Shown one piece after another: positions 1 to 8,118 of a stretch of 64,000 nucleotides of DNA; within the stretch, counting starts at the first letter, position 1, and each line of letters begins with the position of its first letter. Below the pieces are notes generated by a model that was not told the origin of the DNA, ran no database searches, and worked only from the letters and a program-made list of their open reading frames with translations. The position numbers were made by a program, and so were the translations under genes. The stretch is from PCRC01 sp017848435 (GTDB lineage Bacteria; Pseudomonadota; Gammaproteobacteria; Burkholderiales; Burkholderiaceae_C). The stretch covers positions 1,860,001 to 1,924,000 of the forward strand of contig OZ260072.1 of the NCBI GenBank assembly GCA_965284315.1, in the 5' to 3' direction.

Positions 1-582
1 GTGAAGGTGCTGTGCGAAAGCTGCCACGGCGCCCGCTTCAACCCGGAAACCCTGGCCGTGAGCTGGCGCGGCAAAAGCATTGGCGATGTGCTGCAGATGG
101 AGGTGGACGAAGCGGTCGAATTCTTCGCCGCCATGCCCAGCATCGGCCACCCGCTGCAGTTGCTGAAAGACGTGGGGCTGGGCTACCTGACGCTGGGCCA
201 ACCTTCCCCGACGCTGAGCGGCGGCGAAGCGCAGCGCATCAAGCTGGTGACCGAGCTCAGCAAGGTGCGCGACGACATCACCCGGCGTGGCCAGAAGCCG
301 CCCCACACGCTGTACGTGCTGGACGAACCCACGGTGGGCCTGCACATGGCCGATGTGGCCAAGCTGATCCGCGTGCTGCACCGGCTGGTGGACGGTGGGC
401 AAAGCGTGGTGGTGATCGAACACGACCTCGATGTGATCGCCGAGGCCGACTGGGTGATTGACCTCGGGCCGGACGGGGGCAGCGCTGGCGGCACCATCGT
501 GGCCGCTGCCACGCCGGAAGATGTGGTGCGGCTGGGCACGCCCACCGGGCAGGCGCTGGGGCCGGTGCTGGCACGGGTTTGA
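1..582 (+). CDS. uvrA: UvrA-family excinuclease ATPase, C-terminal fragment
   Basis: The gene is cut by the window start; only the last 193 residues are present. UvrA recognises damaged DNA in nucleotide excision repair. A CxxC pair at residues 5 and 8 of the fragment is the second half of the UvrA zinc finger. The ABC signature LSGGEAQ begins near residue 72, the Walker B LYVLDEP spans 104-110, and the H-loop His follows at about 141. Between signature and Walker B there is an extended basic segment (about residues 88-101) that ordinary UvrA lacks, and the tail is unlike canonical UvrA. It may therefore be the large UvrA-like paralogue found in some Burkholderiales rather than the housekeeping copy. 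The family is certain; the paralogue type is not. Confidence 0.88.
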   Translation: MKVLCESCHGARFNPETLAVSWRGKSIGDVLQMEVDEAVEFFAAMPSIGHPLQLLKDVGLGYLTLGQPSPTLSGGEAQRIKLVTELSKVRDDITRRGQKPPHTLYVLDEPTVGLHMADVAKLIRVLHRLVDGGQSVVVIEHDLDVIAEADWVIDLGPDGGSAGGTIVAAATPEDVVRLGTPTGQALGPVLARV

Positions 583-634
583 GGGCCACATTGCGCACAG
601 GCGACAGCCTGTAAGGGGTTTCCTGATTGTTTTT

Positions 635-683
635 GGCAACGTGCCCTAGTCCAATCTAACAAATCAGCTATCAAATCAGGAGC
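635..683 (-). repeat. 49-bp dispersed repeat, copy H
   Basis: Read on the minus strand this begins GCTCCTGATTTGATAGCTG and carries the family's second block (GACTAGGG at positions 33-40). It lies just upstream of the Bug receptor gene, and its end contains the AGGAG that serves as that gene's ribosome binding site. Confidence 0.7.
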
Positions 684-688
684 AAATC

Positions 689-1657
689 ATGCGCCGTCGT
701 CAACTCGTTCAACTGGCAGGTGCCACCCTGGTGGTGCCCGCCTTCGGTCTGCAGGCCCAGGCCGACACGTTTCCGGTCAAGCCGATCAAGCTGGTGATCG
801 CCTTTCCGGCTGGCGGGCCGACCGACATCACCATGCGCGCGCTGGCCGACAACGCCTCCAAAATCCTTGGCCAGCCGGTGGTGGTGGAGAACAAGCCCGG
901 TGCTGGCGGTACGTTGCCGGCGCAAGGTCTGCAGAGCGCACCTGCCGACGGCTACACGCTGGCGCAAATTCCGCTCGGTGTGTTCCGCCTGCCGTACACC
1001 ACCAAGATCAGCTGGGATCCGGTGAAAGACATCAGCTACGTGCTCAACGTCACCGGCTATGCGTTTGGCCTGGTGGTGCCCGCCGACTCGCAGCTGCGCA
1101 CCTGGACACACTTTGTCGCCTGGGCCAAGGCCAACCCTGGCAAGCTGAGCTACGGCTCCACCGGCACACTCACCAGCCCCCACCTGACGATGGAGCTGGT
1201 GGCGCAGAAGCTGGGGCTGGAACTGCTGCACGTGCCTTACAAGGGCAGTGCCGATCTGATGCAGGCGGTGCTGGGCGGGCACGTGATGGCTGCGTCCGAC
1301 TCGACCGGCTTCGCACCCCAGGTGGAGGCAGGCAAGCTGCGGGTGCTCAACACCTGGGGTGCCGAACGTTTGGCCAAGTTCCCGGATGCGCCCACGCTGA
1401 AAGAGCTGGGGCTCGACATCGTGCAGAACTCGCCCTTTGGCATCGGTGCGCCCAAGGGCACGCCGGTGGCTGTGGTCAAGCGTCTGCACGACGCTTTCAA
1501 ACAGGCCATGGAGATGGACAGCTACAAAACCGCGCTGGGCCGCTACGACATGGTGCCGATGTACATGGGCACCGCGCAGTACGGCAAGTTTGCCGAGAGC
1601 ACCTTTGCCACCGAGAAAGCGCTGGTGGACAAACTCGGCCTGGCCAAGGCCCCCTGA
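689..1657 (+). CDS. Bug/TctC-family periplasmic solute-binding protein
   Basis: A 322-residue extracytoplasmic receptor of the tripartite tricarboxylate transporter (Bug) family, which binds small carboxylates and is greatly expanded in Burkholderiales. The N-terminus is a signal peptide (MRRRQLVQLAG, hydrophobic core, cleavage likely after AQA near residue 26). Family hallmarks are the FPAGGPTDITMR block near residues 42-53 and the VENKPGAGGTLPAQ block near 68-81. AGGAG six bases before the ATG supports the start. No TctA or TctB membrane genes are nearby, so it is an orphan receptor, as most Bug proteins are. The ligand cannot be told from sequence. Confidence 0.92.
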   Translation: MRRRQLVQLAGATLVVPAFGLQAQADTFPVKPIKLVIAFPAGGPTDITMRALADNASKILGQPVVVENKPGAGGTLPAQGLQSAPADGYTLAQIPLGVFRLPYTTKISWDPVKDISYVLNVTGYAFGLVVPADSQLRTWTHFVAWAKANPGKLSYGSTGTLTSPHLTMELVAQKLGLELLHVPYKGSADLMQAVLGGHVMAASDSTGFAPQVEAGKLRVLNTWGAERLAKFPDAPTLKELGLDIVQNSPFGIGAPKGTPVAVVKRLHDAFKQAMEMDSYKTALGRYDMVPMYMGTAQYGKFAESTFATEKALVDKLGLAKAP

Positions 1658-1689
1658 CCGCAGCGCCCCCCGGGGTCAGCCCGCCTACT

Positions 1690-3318
1690 TCAGCCCGCCG
1701 TCTGCAACGCCAGCCCGGCGTGCTCGCGCAGCGGGTGGAAGTGGATCTTGGGGTGCCGTTCCTGCGCCAGCCGCAGGTCGTAGGGTGAGGTCAGCAAATA
1801 GGCCAGCGTGTCGGCCGCGTCCAGCGCCAGCTTGCCCTGGTTGGCGTCCATGAAGGCGCGCAGCTCCTGGGGCGTGTCGGCGGTGATCCAGCGGGCGCCC
1901 ACAAAGCGGCTGCTTTCGAGCTTCATGTCCACGTCGTACTCGGCCTTCAGGCGGTGCTGCACCACTTCAAACTGCAGCTGGCCCACGGCACCCAGCAGCA
2001 TCAGGCCGCCCACCGTGGGGCGGAACACCTGGATCGCACCTTCTTCACCCAGCTGCACCAGACCCGCCTGCAGCTGTTTGCCGCGCAGCGGGTTGGTGAG
2101 CACGGCGGTCTGGAACAGCTCGGGCGCAAAAAAGGGCAGGCCAGTGAACTGCAGGCTCACACCGTCGGTGATGGTGTCGCCCAGCTGCACGCCGCCGTGG
2201 ATGGTGAAGCCGATGATGTCGCCGGCATAGGCCTCGCTCACCGCCTCGCGGCGCTGGCTCATGAAGGTCACCACGCTGGTGGGCCGCAGCTCCTTGGCGG
2301 TGCGCTGGATCTTGAGCTTCATGCCGGTCTGGTACTTGCCGGAACACACGCGCAGGAAGGCGATGCGGTCGCGGTGCGACGGGTCCATGTTGGCCTGCAC
2401 CTTGAACACCACGCCGGAGAACGCGGTGTCTTCGGGCTGCATCACCTTGACCACCGGTTGCTTGTTGACCACCAGCGAGCTGGTGCGTGAACGCGGTGAC
2501 GGTGCCAGGTCCACCAGCGCGTCCAGCACCTCCATCACACCGAAGTTGTTGACGCCAGAGCCAAAGAACACCGGGGTCTGTTTCCCTGCCAGAAAGGCTT
2601 CGTGGTCGTAGGCGGGTGAGGCGCCCGTGGCCAGCTCCATGGCTTCTTCGGCGGACTCGAATTCGGCGCCGAAGCGTTTCACCAGCGCGTCGCGGTCGGC
2701 CAGGGGCATGGTCTCGAAGTCGTGTGGCATGCGCTCGCTGCCCGAGTCGAACACCGTCATGGCCTGCGTGCGCAGGTTGATGATGCCGCCAAAACTTTTG
2801 CCCTGTCCCACCGGCCAGGTCATGGGCACGCAGGGCATGCCCAGTTCGCGCTCCACCTCGTCCAGAATGTCCAGCGGCTCGCGCACCTCGCGGTCCATCT
2901 TGTTGACGAAGGTGATGATGGGGGTGTTGCGCTGCCGGCAGACCTCGATCAGCCGGCGCGTCTGCGCCTCCACACCGTTGGCCGCGTCAATCACCATCAG
3001 CGCCGAATCCACCGCCGTCAGCACGCGGTAGGTGTCTTCCGAGAAGTCCTTGTGGCCGGGGGTGTCCAGCAGGTTGATGACGTGGTCGCGGTACAGCATC
3101 TGCATCACCGACGAAGCGACCGAAATGCCACGCTGCTTCTCGATCTCCATCCAGTCGCTGGTGGCGTGGCGGCTGGCCTTGCGCGCCTTCACCGAGCCGG
3201 CAATCTGGATCGCACCCGAGAACAGCAGCAGCTTCTCCGTCAGCGTGGTTTTGCCGGCGTCGGGGTGGGAAATGATGGCAAAGGTACGGCGGCGCCGTGT
3301 TTCAGAGGCGAAAGTCAC
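1690..3318 (-). CDS. prfC: Peptide chain release factor 3
   Basis: RF3 is the GTPase that removes RF1 and RF2 from the ribosome after peptide release. GTPase motifs are clear: P-loop HPDAGKTT (residues 18-25 from the chosen start), DTPGH (85-89) and NKMD (139-142), followed by the EF-Tu-like and RF3 C-terminal domains. The frame is open to an ATG at 3411, but that codon lies inside the SAH riboswitch on the other strand. The ATG at 3351 has no ribosome binding site. The GTG at 3318 is preceded by GGAG at five bases and gives 542 residues, normal for RF3. The gene converges on the Bug gene and is divergent from ahcY. Confidence 0.95.
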   Translation of the reverse strand: MTFASETRRRRTFAIISHPDAGKTTLTEKLLLFSGAIQIAGSVKARKASRHATSDWMEIEKQRGISVASSVMQMLYRDHVINLLDTPGHKDFSEDTYRVLTAVDSALMVIDAANGVEAQTRRLIEVCRQRNTPIITFVNKMDREVREPLDILDEVERELGMPCVPMTWPVGQGKSFGGIINLRTQAMTVFDSGSERMPHDFETMPLADRDALVKRFGAEFESAEEAMELATGASPAYDHEAFLAGKQTPVFFGSGVNNFGVMEVLDALVDLAPSPRSRTSSLVVNKQPVVKVMQPEDTAFSGVVFKVQANMDPSHRDRIAFLRVCSGKYQTGMKLKIQRTAKELRPTSVVTFMSQRREAVSEAYAGDIIGFTIHGGVQLGDTITDGVSLQFTGLPFFAPELFQTAVLTNPLRGKQLQAGLVQLGEEGAIQVFRPTVGGLMLLGAVGQLQFEVVQHRLKAEYDVDMKLESSRFVGARWITADTPQELRAFMDANQGKLALDAADTLAYLLTSPYDLRLAQERHPKIHFHPLREHAGLALQTAG

Positions 3319-3371
3319 ACAAACTCCGGGGAATGTCAGACCAGGCAGCATGGTCGGGGAAAGCCCACCAG

Positions 3372-3377
3372 TATAAT
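3372..3377 (+). promoter_or_regulatory. -10 box of the ahcY promoter
   Basis: A perfect TATAAT ends ten bases before the first base of the SAH aptamer, as expected if transcription starts at the riboswitch. No good -35 hexamer is visible at 16-18 bp. Confidence 0.6.
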
Positions 3378-3386
3378 TTGTGGCTT

Positions 3387-3460
3387 CCGAGGAGCGTTGC
3401 AGCGCCCCCAATCACCAAGTGGGGCGTGAGGCTCGGATTCACTCTGCAACGACGCTCGCC
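3387..3460 (+). promoter_or_regulatory. SAH riboswitch upstream of ahcY
   Basis: This matches the S-adenosylhomocysteine riboswitch architecture. It opens with CCGAGGAGCGTTGCAGCG. A small GC hairpin follows (GCGCCCC pairing with GGGGCGT), then GAGGCTCGG, and it closes with CTGCAACGACGCTC. CCGAG (3387-3391) pairs with CTCGG (3432-3436), and GAGCGTTGCAG pairs with the distal CTGCAACGACGCTC. In the known family SAH binding switches on ahcY so that toxic SAH is hydrolysed. It lies about 80 bases before the ahcY start. Confidence 0.9.
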
Positions 3461-3541
3461 CACTGTCCTGTGAGGTGAGCGCTTCTTTCCGAAGCAAATC
3501 CCCTGGATGGTGGTTGTATTCAATTCATTTTGGACCAAACC

Positions 3542-4978
3542 ATGAGCGCCATTCTCAAAACCGTTCCCGCCCACGACTACGCCATTGCCGACCTCTCGCT
3601 CGCCGACTGGGGCCGCAAGGAAATCCGCATCGCCGAAACTGAAATGCCCGGTCTGATGGCCATCCGCGAGGAATTCGCCAAGGCCCAGCCGCTGAAAGGC
3701 GCGCGCATCACCGGCTCGTTGCACATGACCATCCAGACTGCGGTGCTGGTGGAAACGCTGCAGGCCCTGGGCGCCGATGTGCGTTGGGCTTCTTGCAACA
3801 TCTTCTCCACCCAAGACCACGCCGCTGCGGCTTTGGTGGCCAACGGCACCCCGGTGTTCGCGCACAAGGGCGAGACCTTGGACGATTACTGGAAGTTCAC
3901 CCACAACATCTTCGAGTTCTCCGGCGCCAAGGGCACGGCCGAAGAAGGCCCGAACATGATTCTGGACGACGGCGGTGACGCCACGCTGCTGATGCACCTG
4001 GGCACCCGCGCCGAAAAAGACATTTCCCTGCTGGCCAAGCCGGGCAGCGAAGAAGAAATCTGCCTGTTCAACAGCATCAAGGCCAAGCTGGCACAAGACC
4101 CGACCTGGTACAGCCGCCGCCTGAAAAACATCATCGGCGTGACCGAAGAAACCACCACCGGCGTGCTGCGCCTGAACGAAATGAGCGCCAAGGGCACCCT
4201 GGCCCTGCGCGCCATCAACGTGAACGACTCGGTGACCAAGAGCAAGTTCGACAACCTGTACGGTTGCCGCGAGTCCTTGGTTGACGCCGTCAAGCGCGCC
4301 ACCGACGTGATGATCGCCGGCAAGGTGGCGGTGGTGGCCGGCTACGGCGACGTGGGCAAGGGCTCGGCCCAGGCGCTGCGTGCCCTGAGCGCGCAAGTGT
4401 GGGTGACCGAGATCGACCCCATCAACGCGCTGCAGGCCGCGATGGAAGGCTACAAGGTCGTGACCATGGACTACGCCGCCGACAAGTGCGACATCTTCGT
4501 GTCCGCTACCGGCAACAAGAACGTCATCACCTACGAGCACATGGCCAAGATGAAAGACCAGGCCATCGTCTGCAACATCGGCCACTTTGACAACGAAATT
4601 GACGTTGCCGCGCTGGACAAGTGCACCTGGGAAGAGATCAAGCCCCAGGTCGACCACGTGATCTTTCCGGACGGCAAGCGCATCATCTTGTTGGCCAAGG
4701 GCCGCTTGGTGAACCTGGGCTGCGGCACCGGCCACCCCAGCTTTGTGATGTCGTCGAGTTTCGCCAACCAGACCATTGCGCAGATCGAACTGTTCACCAA
4801 GCAGTCCGACTACGAAGTGGGCAAGGTCTATGTGCTGCCCAAGCACCTGGACGAGAAGGTGGCGCGGTTGCACCTGAAGAAGGTCGGCGCGGTGCTGAGC
4901 GAGCTCACCGACGAGCAGGCGGCTTACATCGGTGTGAGCAAAGCCGGCCCCTACAAAGCCAACACCTACCGTTATTGA
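3542..4978 (+). CDS. ahcY: S-adenosylhomocysteine hydrolase
   Basis: Adenosylhomocysteinase reversibly splits S-adenosylhomocysteine into homocysteine and adenosine, using bound NAD, and so keeps methyltransferases free of product inhibition. The protein has 478 residues. The NAD-binding Rossmann motif GYGDVGKG is at 267-274, and it has the roughly 40-residue insertion (about 150-190) typical of bacterial enzymes. The start is the ATG at 3542; a TTG four codons upstream in frame is less likely. It is controlled by the SAH riboswitch and is followed by tlyA and metF, so the block joins SAH removal to methyl-folate supply. Confidence 0.97.
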   Translation: MSAILKTVPAHDYAIADLSLADWGRKEIRIAETEMPGLMAIREEFAKAQPLKGARITGSLHMTIQTAVLVETLQALGADVRWASCNIFSTQDHAAAALVANGTPVFAHKGETLDDYWKFTHNIFEFSGAKGTAEEGPNMILDDGGDATLLMHLGTRAEKDISLLAKPGSEEEICLFNSIKAKLAQDPTWYSRRLKNIIGVTEETTTGVLRLNEMSAKGTLALRAINVNDSVTKSKFDNLYGCRESLVDAVKRATDVMIAGKVAVVAGYGDVGKGSAQALRALSAQVWVTEIDPINALQAAMEGYKVVTMDYAADKCDIFVSATGNKNVITYEHMAKMKDQAIVCNIGHFDNEIDVAALDKCTWEEIKPQVDHVIFPDGKRIILLAKGRLVNLGCGTGHPSFVMSSSFANQTIAQIELFTKQSDYEVGKVYVLPKHLDEKVARLHLKKVGAVLSELTDEQAAYIGVSKAGPYKANTYRY

Positions 4979-4992
4979 GCAGCGCTACTGCG

Positions 4993-5110
4993 CGGCCGCA
5001 TGGCCGCGTTGCGGGTCCCTCCGTGAATCCTCACGACCCTCAAGGTCGCTCCGGTTCACGGCGCCCCCTGCGCCTTGCCCTGTACCCGCTCGCTACGCGC
5101 CATGCGGCCG
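4993..5110. repeat. Composite inverted-repeat element between ahcY and tlyA
   Basis: CGGCCGCATGGC (4993-5004) is repeated exactly as its reverse complement GCCATGCGGCCG (5099-5110), with weaker symmetry continuing inward. Inside is a second imperfect hairpin bounded by CCGTGAA (5021-5027) and TTCACGG, with CGACC and GGTCG at its core. The left arm can also fold on itself (CGCGGCC, GCAT loop, GGCCGCG). There is no gene here. It could act as a transcription attenuator after ahcY or be a small palindromic mobile repeat. Confidence 0.6.
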
Positions 5111-5125
5111 TCGGAAGAAAATTGA

Positions 5126-6130
5126 ATGCGCATTGACCAACTCCTCGTGGAGCGCGGCCTGGCCTCGTCCCGTTCCCAAGCCCAGCGGCTGATTGCCGCG
5201 GGGGTGCAGTGGCGCGCCGGTGCGGCGGGCGTGGCGCCTTGGAAAAAGGTGGCCAAGAACGGCGACGAGGTGCCGGATGCGGCTGAGATCGAGTTGCTGG
5301 ACCTGGCCGAGGCGCGTTACGTGTCGCGCGGCGGGCTCAAGCTCGAAGGCGCGCTGCGTGCCCTGGGCCTGGACCCGGCGGGGCAGCGCTGCCTGGACGT
5401 GGGGCAGAGCACCGGTGGTTTCACCGACTGCCTGCTGCAGGCCGGCGCGGCCCAGATCATCGGCGTCGATGTTGGCCAGGGCCAGCTGCACGAGCGGCTG
5501 CGACAGGACGCTCGGGTGGTCTGTGTCGAAGGCGTCAATGCCCGCGCACTGAGCGCCGAGGCGCTGGTCGAGGCCTGCGAGGAGGCGCTGTCCGAGCAGG
5601 TCGAGGACGTCGAAGACAACGCCACCCTGCCACAGGCGCCCTATGCCTGGATGCGCAACGGCGGCGTGGTGGACGACGATTACAACGACAGCGACGACGC
5701 CAAAGAGCACGAGGTCGAGGCCTTCAAGGCCCAGCGTGCCGAGCGGGCCCGTGCCCGAGCGGCCGGCCAGCTGCCGCTGGTGCGGCGGCGCCGGCCTGGC
5801 CGCGAGGCCACCGATGTGAACCCGTCCTTCGCGCTGGTCACCGGCGACCTGTCCTTCATCTCGCTGACGCTGGTGCTGCCGGCGCTGGTGCCGCTGCTGC
5901 GGCCCGACGGCGACCTGCTGATGCTGGTCAAGCCGCAGTTCGAGTTGCAGCCGGGCCAGGTCGGCAAGGGCGGGATCGTGCGCGACCCGGCCATGTACGC
6001 GGTGGTGGAACAGCGTCTGCGCGACGCGGCAGCCGACCTGGGCCTGCACGTGCTGGCCTGGTTTGATTCCCCGATTGCGGGCGGCGACGGCAACCGCGAA
6101 TTTTTCATCCATTGCAGGAAAGCGCCATGA
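5126..6130 (+). CDS. tlyA: TlyA-family rRNA methyltransferase with an insertion
   Basis: TlyA-family proteins are annotated as hemolysin A or 2'-O-ribose rRNA methyltransferases. An S4 RNA-binding domain occupies residues 1-65 (MRIDQLLVERGLASSRSQAQ). The FtsJ/RrmJ-like methyltransferase domain has the SAM motif DVGQSTGGF (91-99), DLSFISL (241-247) and KPQFE (269-273). At 334 residues it is about 70 longer than usual. The excess lies at about 155-232: an acidic stretch (DDDYNDSDD) followed by a very basic one (RRRRPGR). The stop overlaps the metF start (ATGA), so the two are translationally coupled. Confidence 0.88.
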   Translation: MRIDQLLVERGLASSRSQAQRLIAAGVQWRAGAAGVAPWKKVAKNGDEVPDAAEIELLDLAEARYVSRGGLKLEGALRALGLDPAGQRCLDVGQSTGGFTDCLLQAGAAQIIGVDVGQGQLHERLRQDARVVCVEGVNARALSAEALVEACEEALSEQVEDVEDNATLPQAPYAWMRNGGVVDDDYNDSDDAKEHEVEAFKAQRAERARARAAGQLPLVRRRRPGREATDVNPSFALVTGDLSFISLTLVLPALVPLLRPDGDLLMLVKPQFELQPGQVGKGGIVRDPAMYAVVEQRLRDAAADLGLHVLAWFDSPIAGGDGNREFFIHCRKAP

Positions 6131-6966
6131 GTTCTTCCGCAGCATTGCCTGTCAGTTTCGAATTTTTTCCGCCCAAAACGCCCGAAGGCGTCGACAAGCT
6201 GCGCGCCGCGCGCCAGCGGCTGTATGCGCTGAAGCCCGAGTTCTGCTCGGTCACCTACGGCGCGGGCGGCTCCACCCAAGAGGGCACTTTCAACACCGTG
6301 CGAGACATCCTGGCCGAAGGTGTGGCCGCCGCATCGCACTTCTCGTGCATTGGGGCCACCCAGGCCAGCGTGCGCGAACAGCTCGCACAGCTCAAAGCCA
6401 TGGGCGTGCAGCGGCTGGTGGCGCTGCGCGGCGATTTGCCCAGCGGCTACGGTGCCGGCGGCGAGTTCCACTACGCCAGCGATCTGGTGGCCTTCATCCG
6501 TGCCGAGACCGGTGACGACTTCCACATCGAAGTGGCCGCGTACCCGGAAATGCACCCCCAGGCCAAGTCACCCGACGCCGACCTGCTGGCCTACGCCGCC
6601 AAGGTCAAGGCCGGTGCCAATGCCGCCATCACCCAGTACTTCTACAACAGCGACGCCTACTTCCGCTTTGTTGACGACGCCTACAAGCTCGGTGTTGACG
6701 TGCCGGTGGTGCCCGGCATCATGCCCATTACCAGCAGCACCCAGCTGATGCGTTTTTCTGACGCCAGCGGCGCCGAAATCCCGCGCTGGATCCGCACCCG
6801 CCTGATGGCCTACGGCGACGACACCACCTCCATCAAGGCCTTTGGCCTCGACGTGGTGACTGACCTGTGCGACCAGCTCCGCAACGGCGGCGTGCCCGGC
6901 CTGCACTTCTACACCATGAACCAGAGCGCCGCAACACTGGACATCTGCGAGCGGCTCGGCCTGTAA
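6127..6966 (+). CDS. metF: 5,10-methylenetetrahydrofolate reductase
   Basis: FAD-dependent MTHFR makes 5-methyl-tetrahydrofolate for methionine synthesis. The 279 residues form a TIM barrel with the family N-terminus SFEFFPPKTPEG (catalytic Glu), the CSVTYGAGGS block and the flavin/folate-binding LRGDLP segment. The ATG at 6127 has AGGAAAG eight bases upstream and overlaps the tlyA stop. Its place downstream of ahcY fits shared control of the methyl cycle, although the riboswitch lies 2.7 kb upstream. Confidence 0.96.
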   Translation: MSSSAALPVSFEFFPPKTPEGVDKLRAARQRLYALKPEFCSVTYGAGGSTQEGTFNTVRDILAEGVAAASHFSCIGATQASVREQLAQLKAMGVQRLVALRGDLPSGYGAGGEFHYASDLVAFIRAETGDDFHIEVAAYPEMHPQAKSPDADLLAYAAKVKAGANAAITQYFYNSDAYFRFVDDAYKLGVDVPVVPGIMPITSSTQLMRFSDASGAEIPRWIRTRLMAYGDDTTSIKAFGLDVVTDLCDQLRNGGVPGLHFYTMNQSAATLDICERLGL

Positions 6967-7044
6967 AACGGTCTTTTGACGGGGACCACAGCCCAAGTCC
7001 GACCGTGCCATAGGGTTGTTACATCCGTGGGGTAGGATGCTGCA

Positions 7045-7563
7045 ATGCACAAAACCCACTGCGGCCCGTTCTGGGCCCGTGACAGTTTCCGCACCTTGGT
7101 GCTGCCGGCTTTGCTGGCAACCCTGATGGCCACCTCCCCCGCGTTTGCTGTTGACAGAGCCCCCTCGGCCCTGCGCGGTGCCGCGTTGTGCACCACCGAA
7201 CCGGTTTGGCAGAAGTGGCAGCGCGGCCTGGCGTCGTGGTACGGCCAGGCTTTCCAGAACCTGCGTACCGCCAGCGGCGAGCGTTTCGACATGAACGAAC
7301 TCACCGCCGCCCACCCGACGCTGCCATTTGGCACGCAGCTCAAGGTGCGCAACCCCGCCAATGGCCGGGCGGTGGTGGTGCGCGTCAATGACCGTGGCCC
7401 CTTCACCGGCGACCGCAGCCTCGACCTCAGCCGCGCCGCCGCCAGTGCGCTGGGCATCTTGAACCGCGGCACGGCGCAGGTTGAATTGCTGCTCGAATCG
7501 TCTGCCGACAAGTTGGGTGCCGTGACCAGCCTGCTGAACAGCGCTGTCGCCTGCAACAACTGA
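7045..7563 (+). CDS. RlpA-like double-psi beta-barrel protein
   Basis: A 172-residue exported protein with a signal peptide (residues 1-36, ending SPAFA) and one RlpA-type double-psi beta-barrel domain (GLASWYGQAFQNLRTASGER and VVVRVNDRGPF, the latter carrying the Asp of the septal-ring transglycosylase family). There is no SPOR domain and no lipobox Cys, so it is a short soluble RlpA relative and not the full lipoprotein. A peptidoglycan-related role in the periplasm is inferred. Confidence 0.82.
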   Translation: MHKTHCGPFWARDSFRTLVLPALLATLMATSPAFAVDRAPSALRGAALCTTEPVWQKWQRGLASWYGQAFQNLRTASGERFDMNELTAAHPTLPFGTQLKVRNPANGRAVVVRVNDRGPFTGDRSLDLSRAAASALGILNRGTAQVELLLESSADKLGAVTSLLNSAVACNN

Positions 7564-7581
7564 GCGGGCGGCCTGCAGGTT

Positions 7582-7932
7582 TCAGCGCTGGCGCACCTGC
7601 GGGTCGTGTTTCTGGCGCCGGATCTGGCGGCTGGCACGGTCCTGTTTCTCTTCCAGGCGCGCCGCTTCCTTGCGGGTGACCTTGCCATCGGCCTCGGCCC
7701 GGGCCTCTGCGCGCGCCACACCCGCTTGTGTGTGTTCAAGGCGACGCGCTTCCGGCCGCGTCAAAGCCCCCGAAGCCACGCCCTGGTTGATGCGTTGTTG
7801 CTGGTTGTCCTGGCGGTTGTCAACGCGCTGCTGAAAAGCCTCGCTGGGGGTGGCAGGGGCCTGGGCAGAGGCTGCCACGGCGCACAGCGCCAGACCCATT
7901 GCCACAGCGGCGCGTGAAAGAGAGGGGTTCAT
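7582..7932 (-). CDS. Small secreted Gln/Arg-rich protein, unknown function
   Basis: A 116-residue protein with a clear signal peptide (MNPSLSRAAVAMGLALCAVAASAQA). The mature part is highly charged and probably helical. It contains two related segments, RINQGVASGALTRPEARRLE and a degenerate copy ending VTRKEAARLEEKQ, a pattern seen in conserved hypothetical periplasmic proteins of proteobacteria. I do not know the function. The frame stays open further upstream, but only the start at 7932 gives a sensible signal peptide. Confidence 0.75.
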   Translation of the reverse strand: MNPSLSRAAVAMGLALCAVAASAQAPATPSEAFQQRVDNRQDNQQQRINQGVASGALTRPEARRLEHTQAGVARAEARAEADGKVTRKEAARLEEKQDRASRQIRRQKHDPQVRQR

Positions 7933-8118
7933 CGGTGACTCCAGAAAGGGATGATGCCCATGGCCAGACACCGGCCATGTCCACGTTAAACCGGTCAGCG
8001 CCCACCGGCTTACGCTGCCAGGGCAATACCCGACTGCTGCACGCAGGTAAACGGTCCGAGCGTAAGAGCCGCGCACCGGGGCGGTTAAAGCCCCATGCGT
8101 TCCGACAAGGCGATCCCC

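Noticed and set aside
3319..3411. Upstream extension of prfC to the ATG at 3411 or 3351
   Set aside because: The extension runs through the SAH riboswitch, has no ribosome binding site and adds residues absent from RF3; the GTG at 3318 has a good GGAG.
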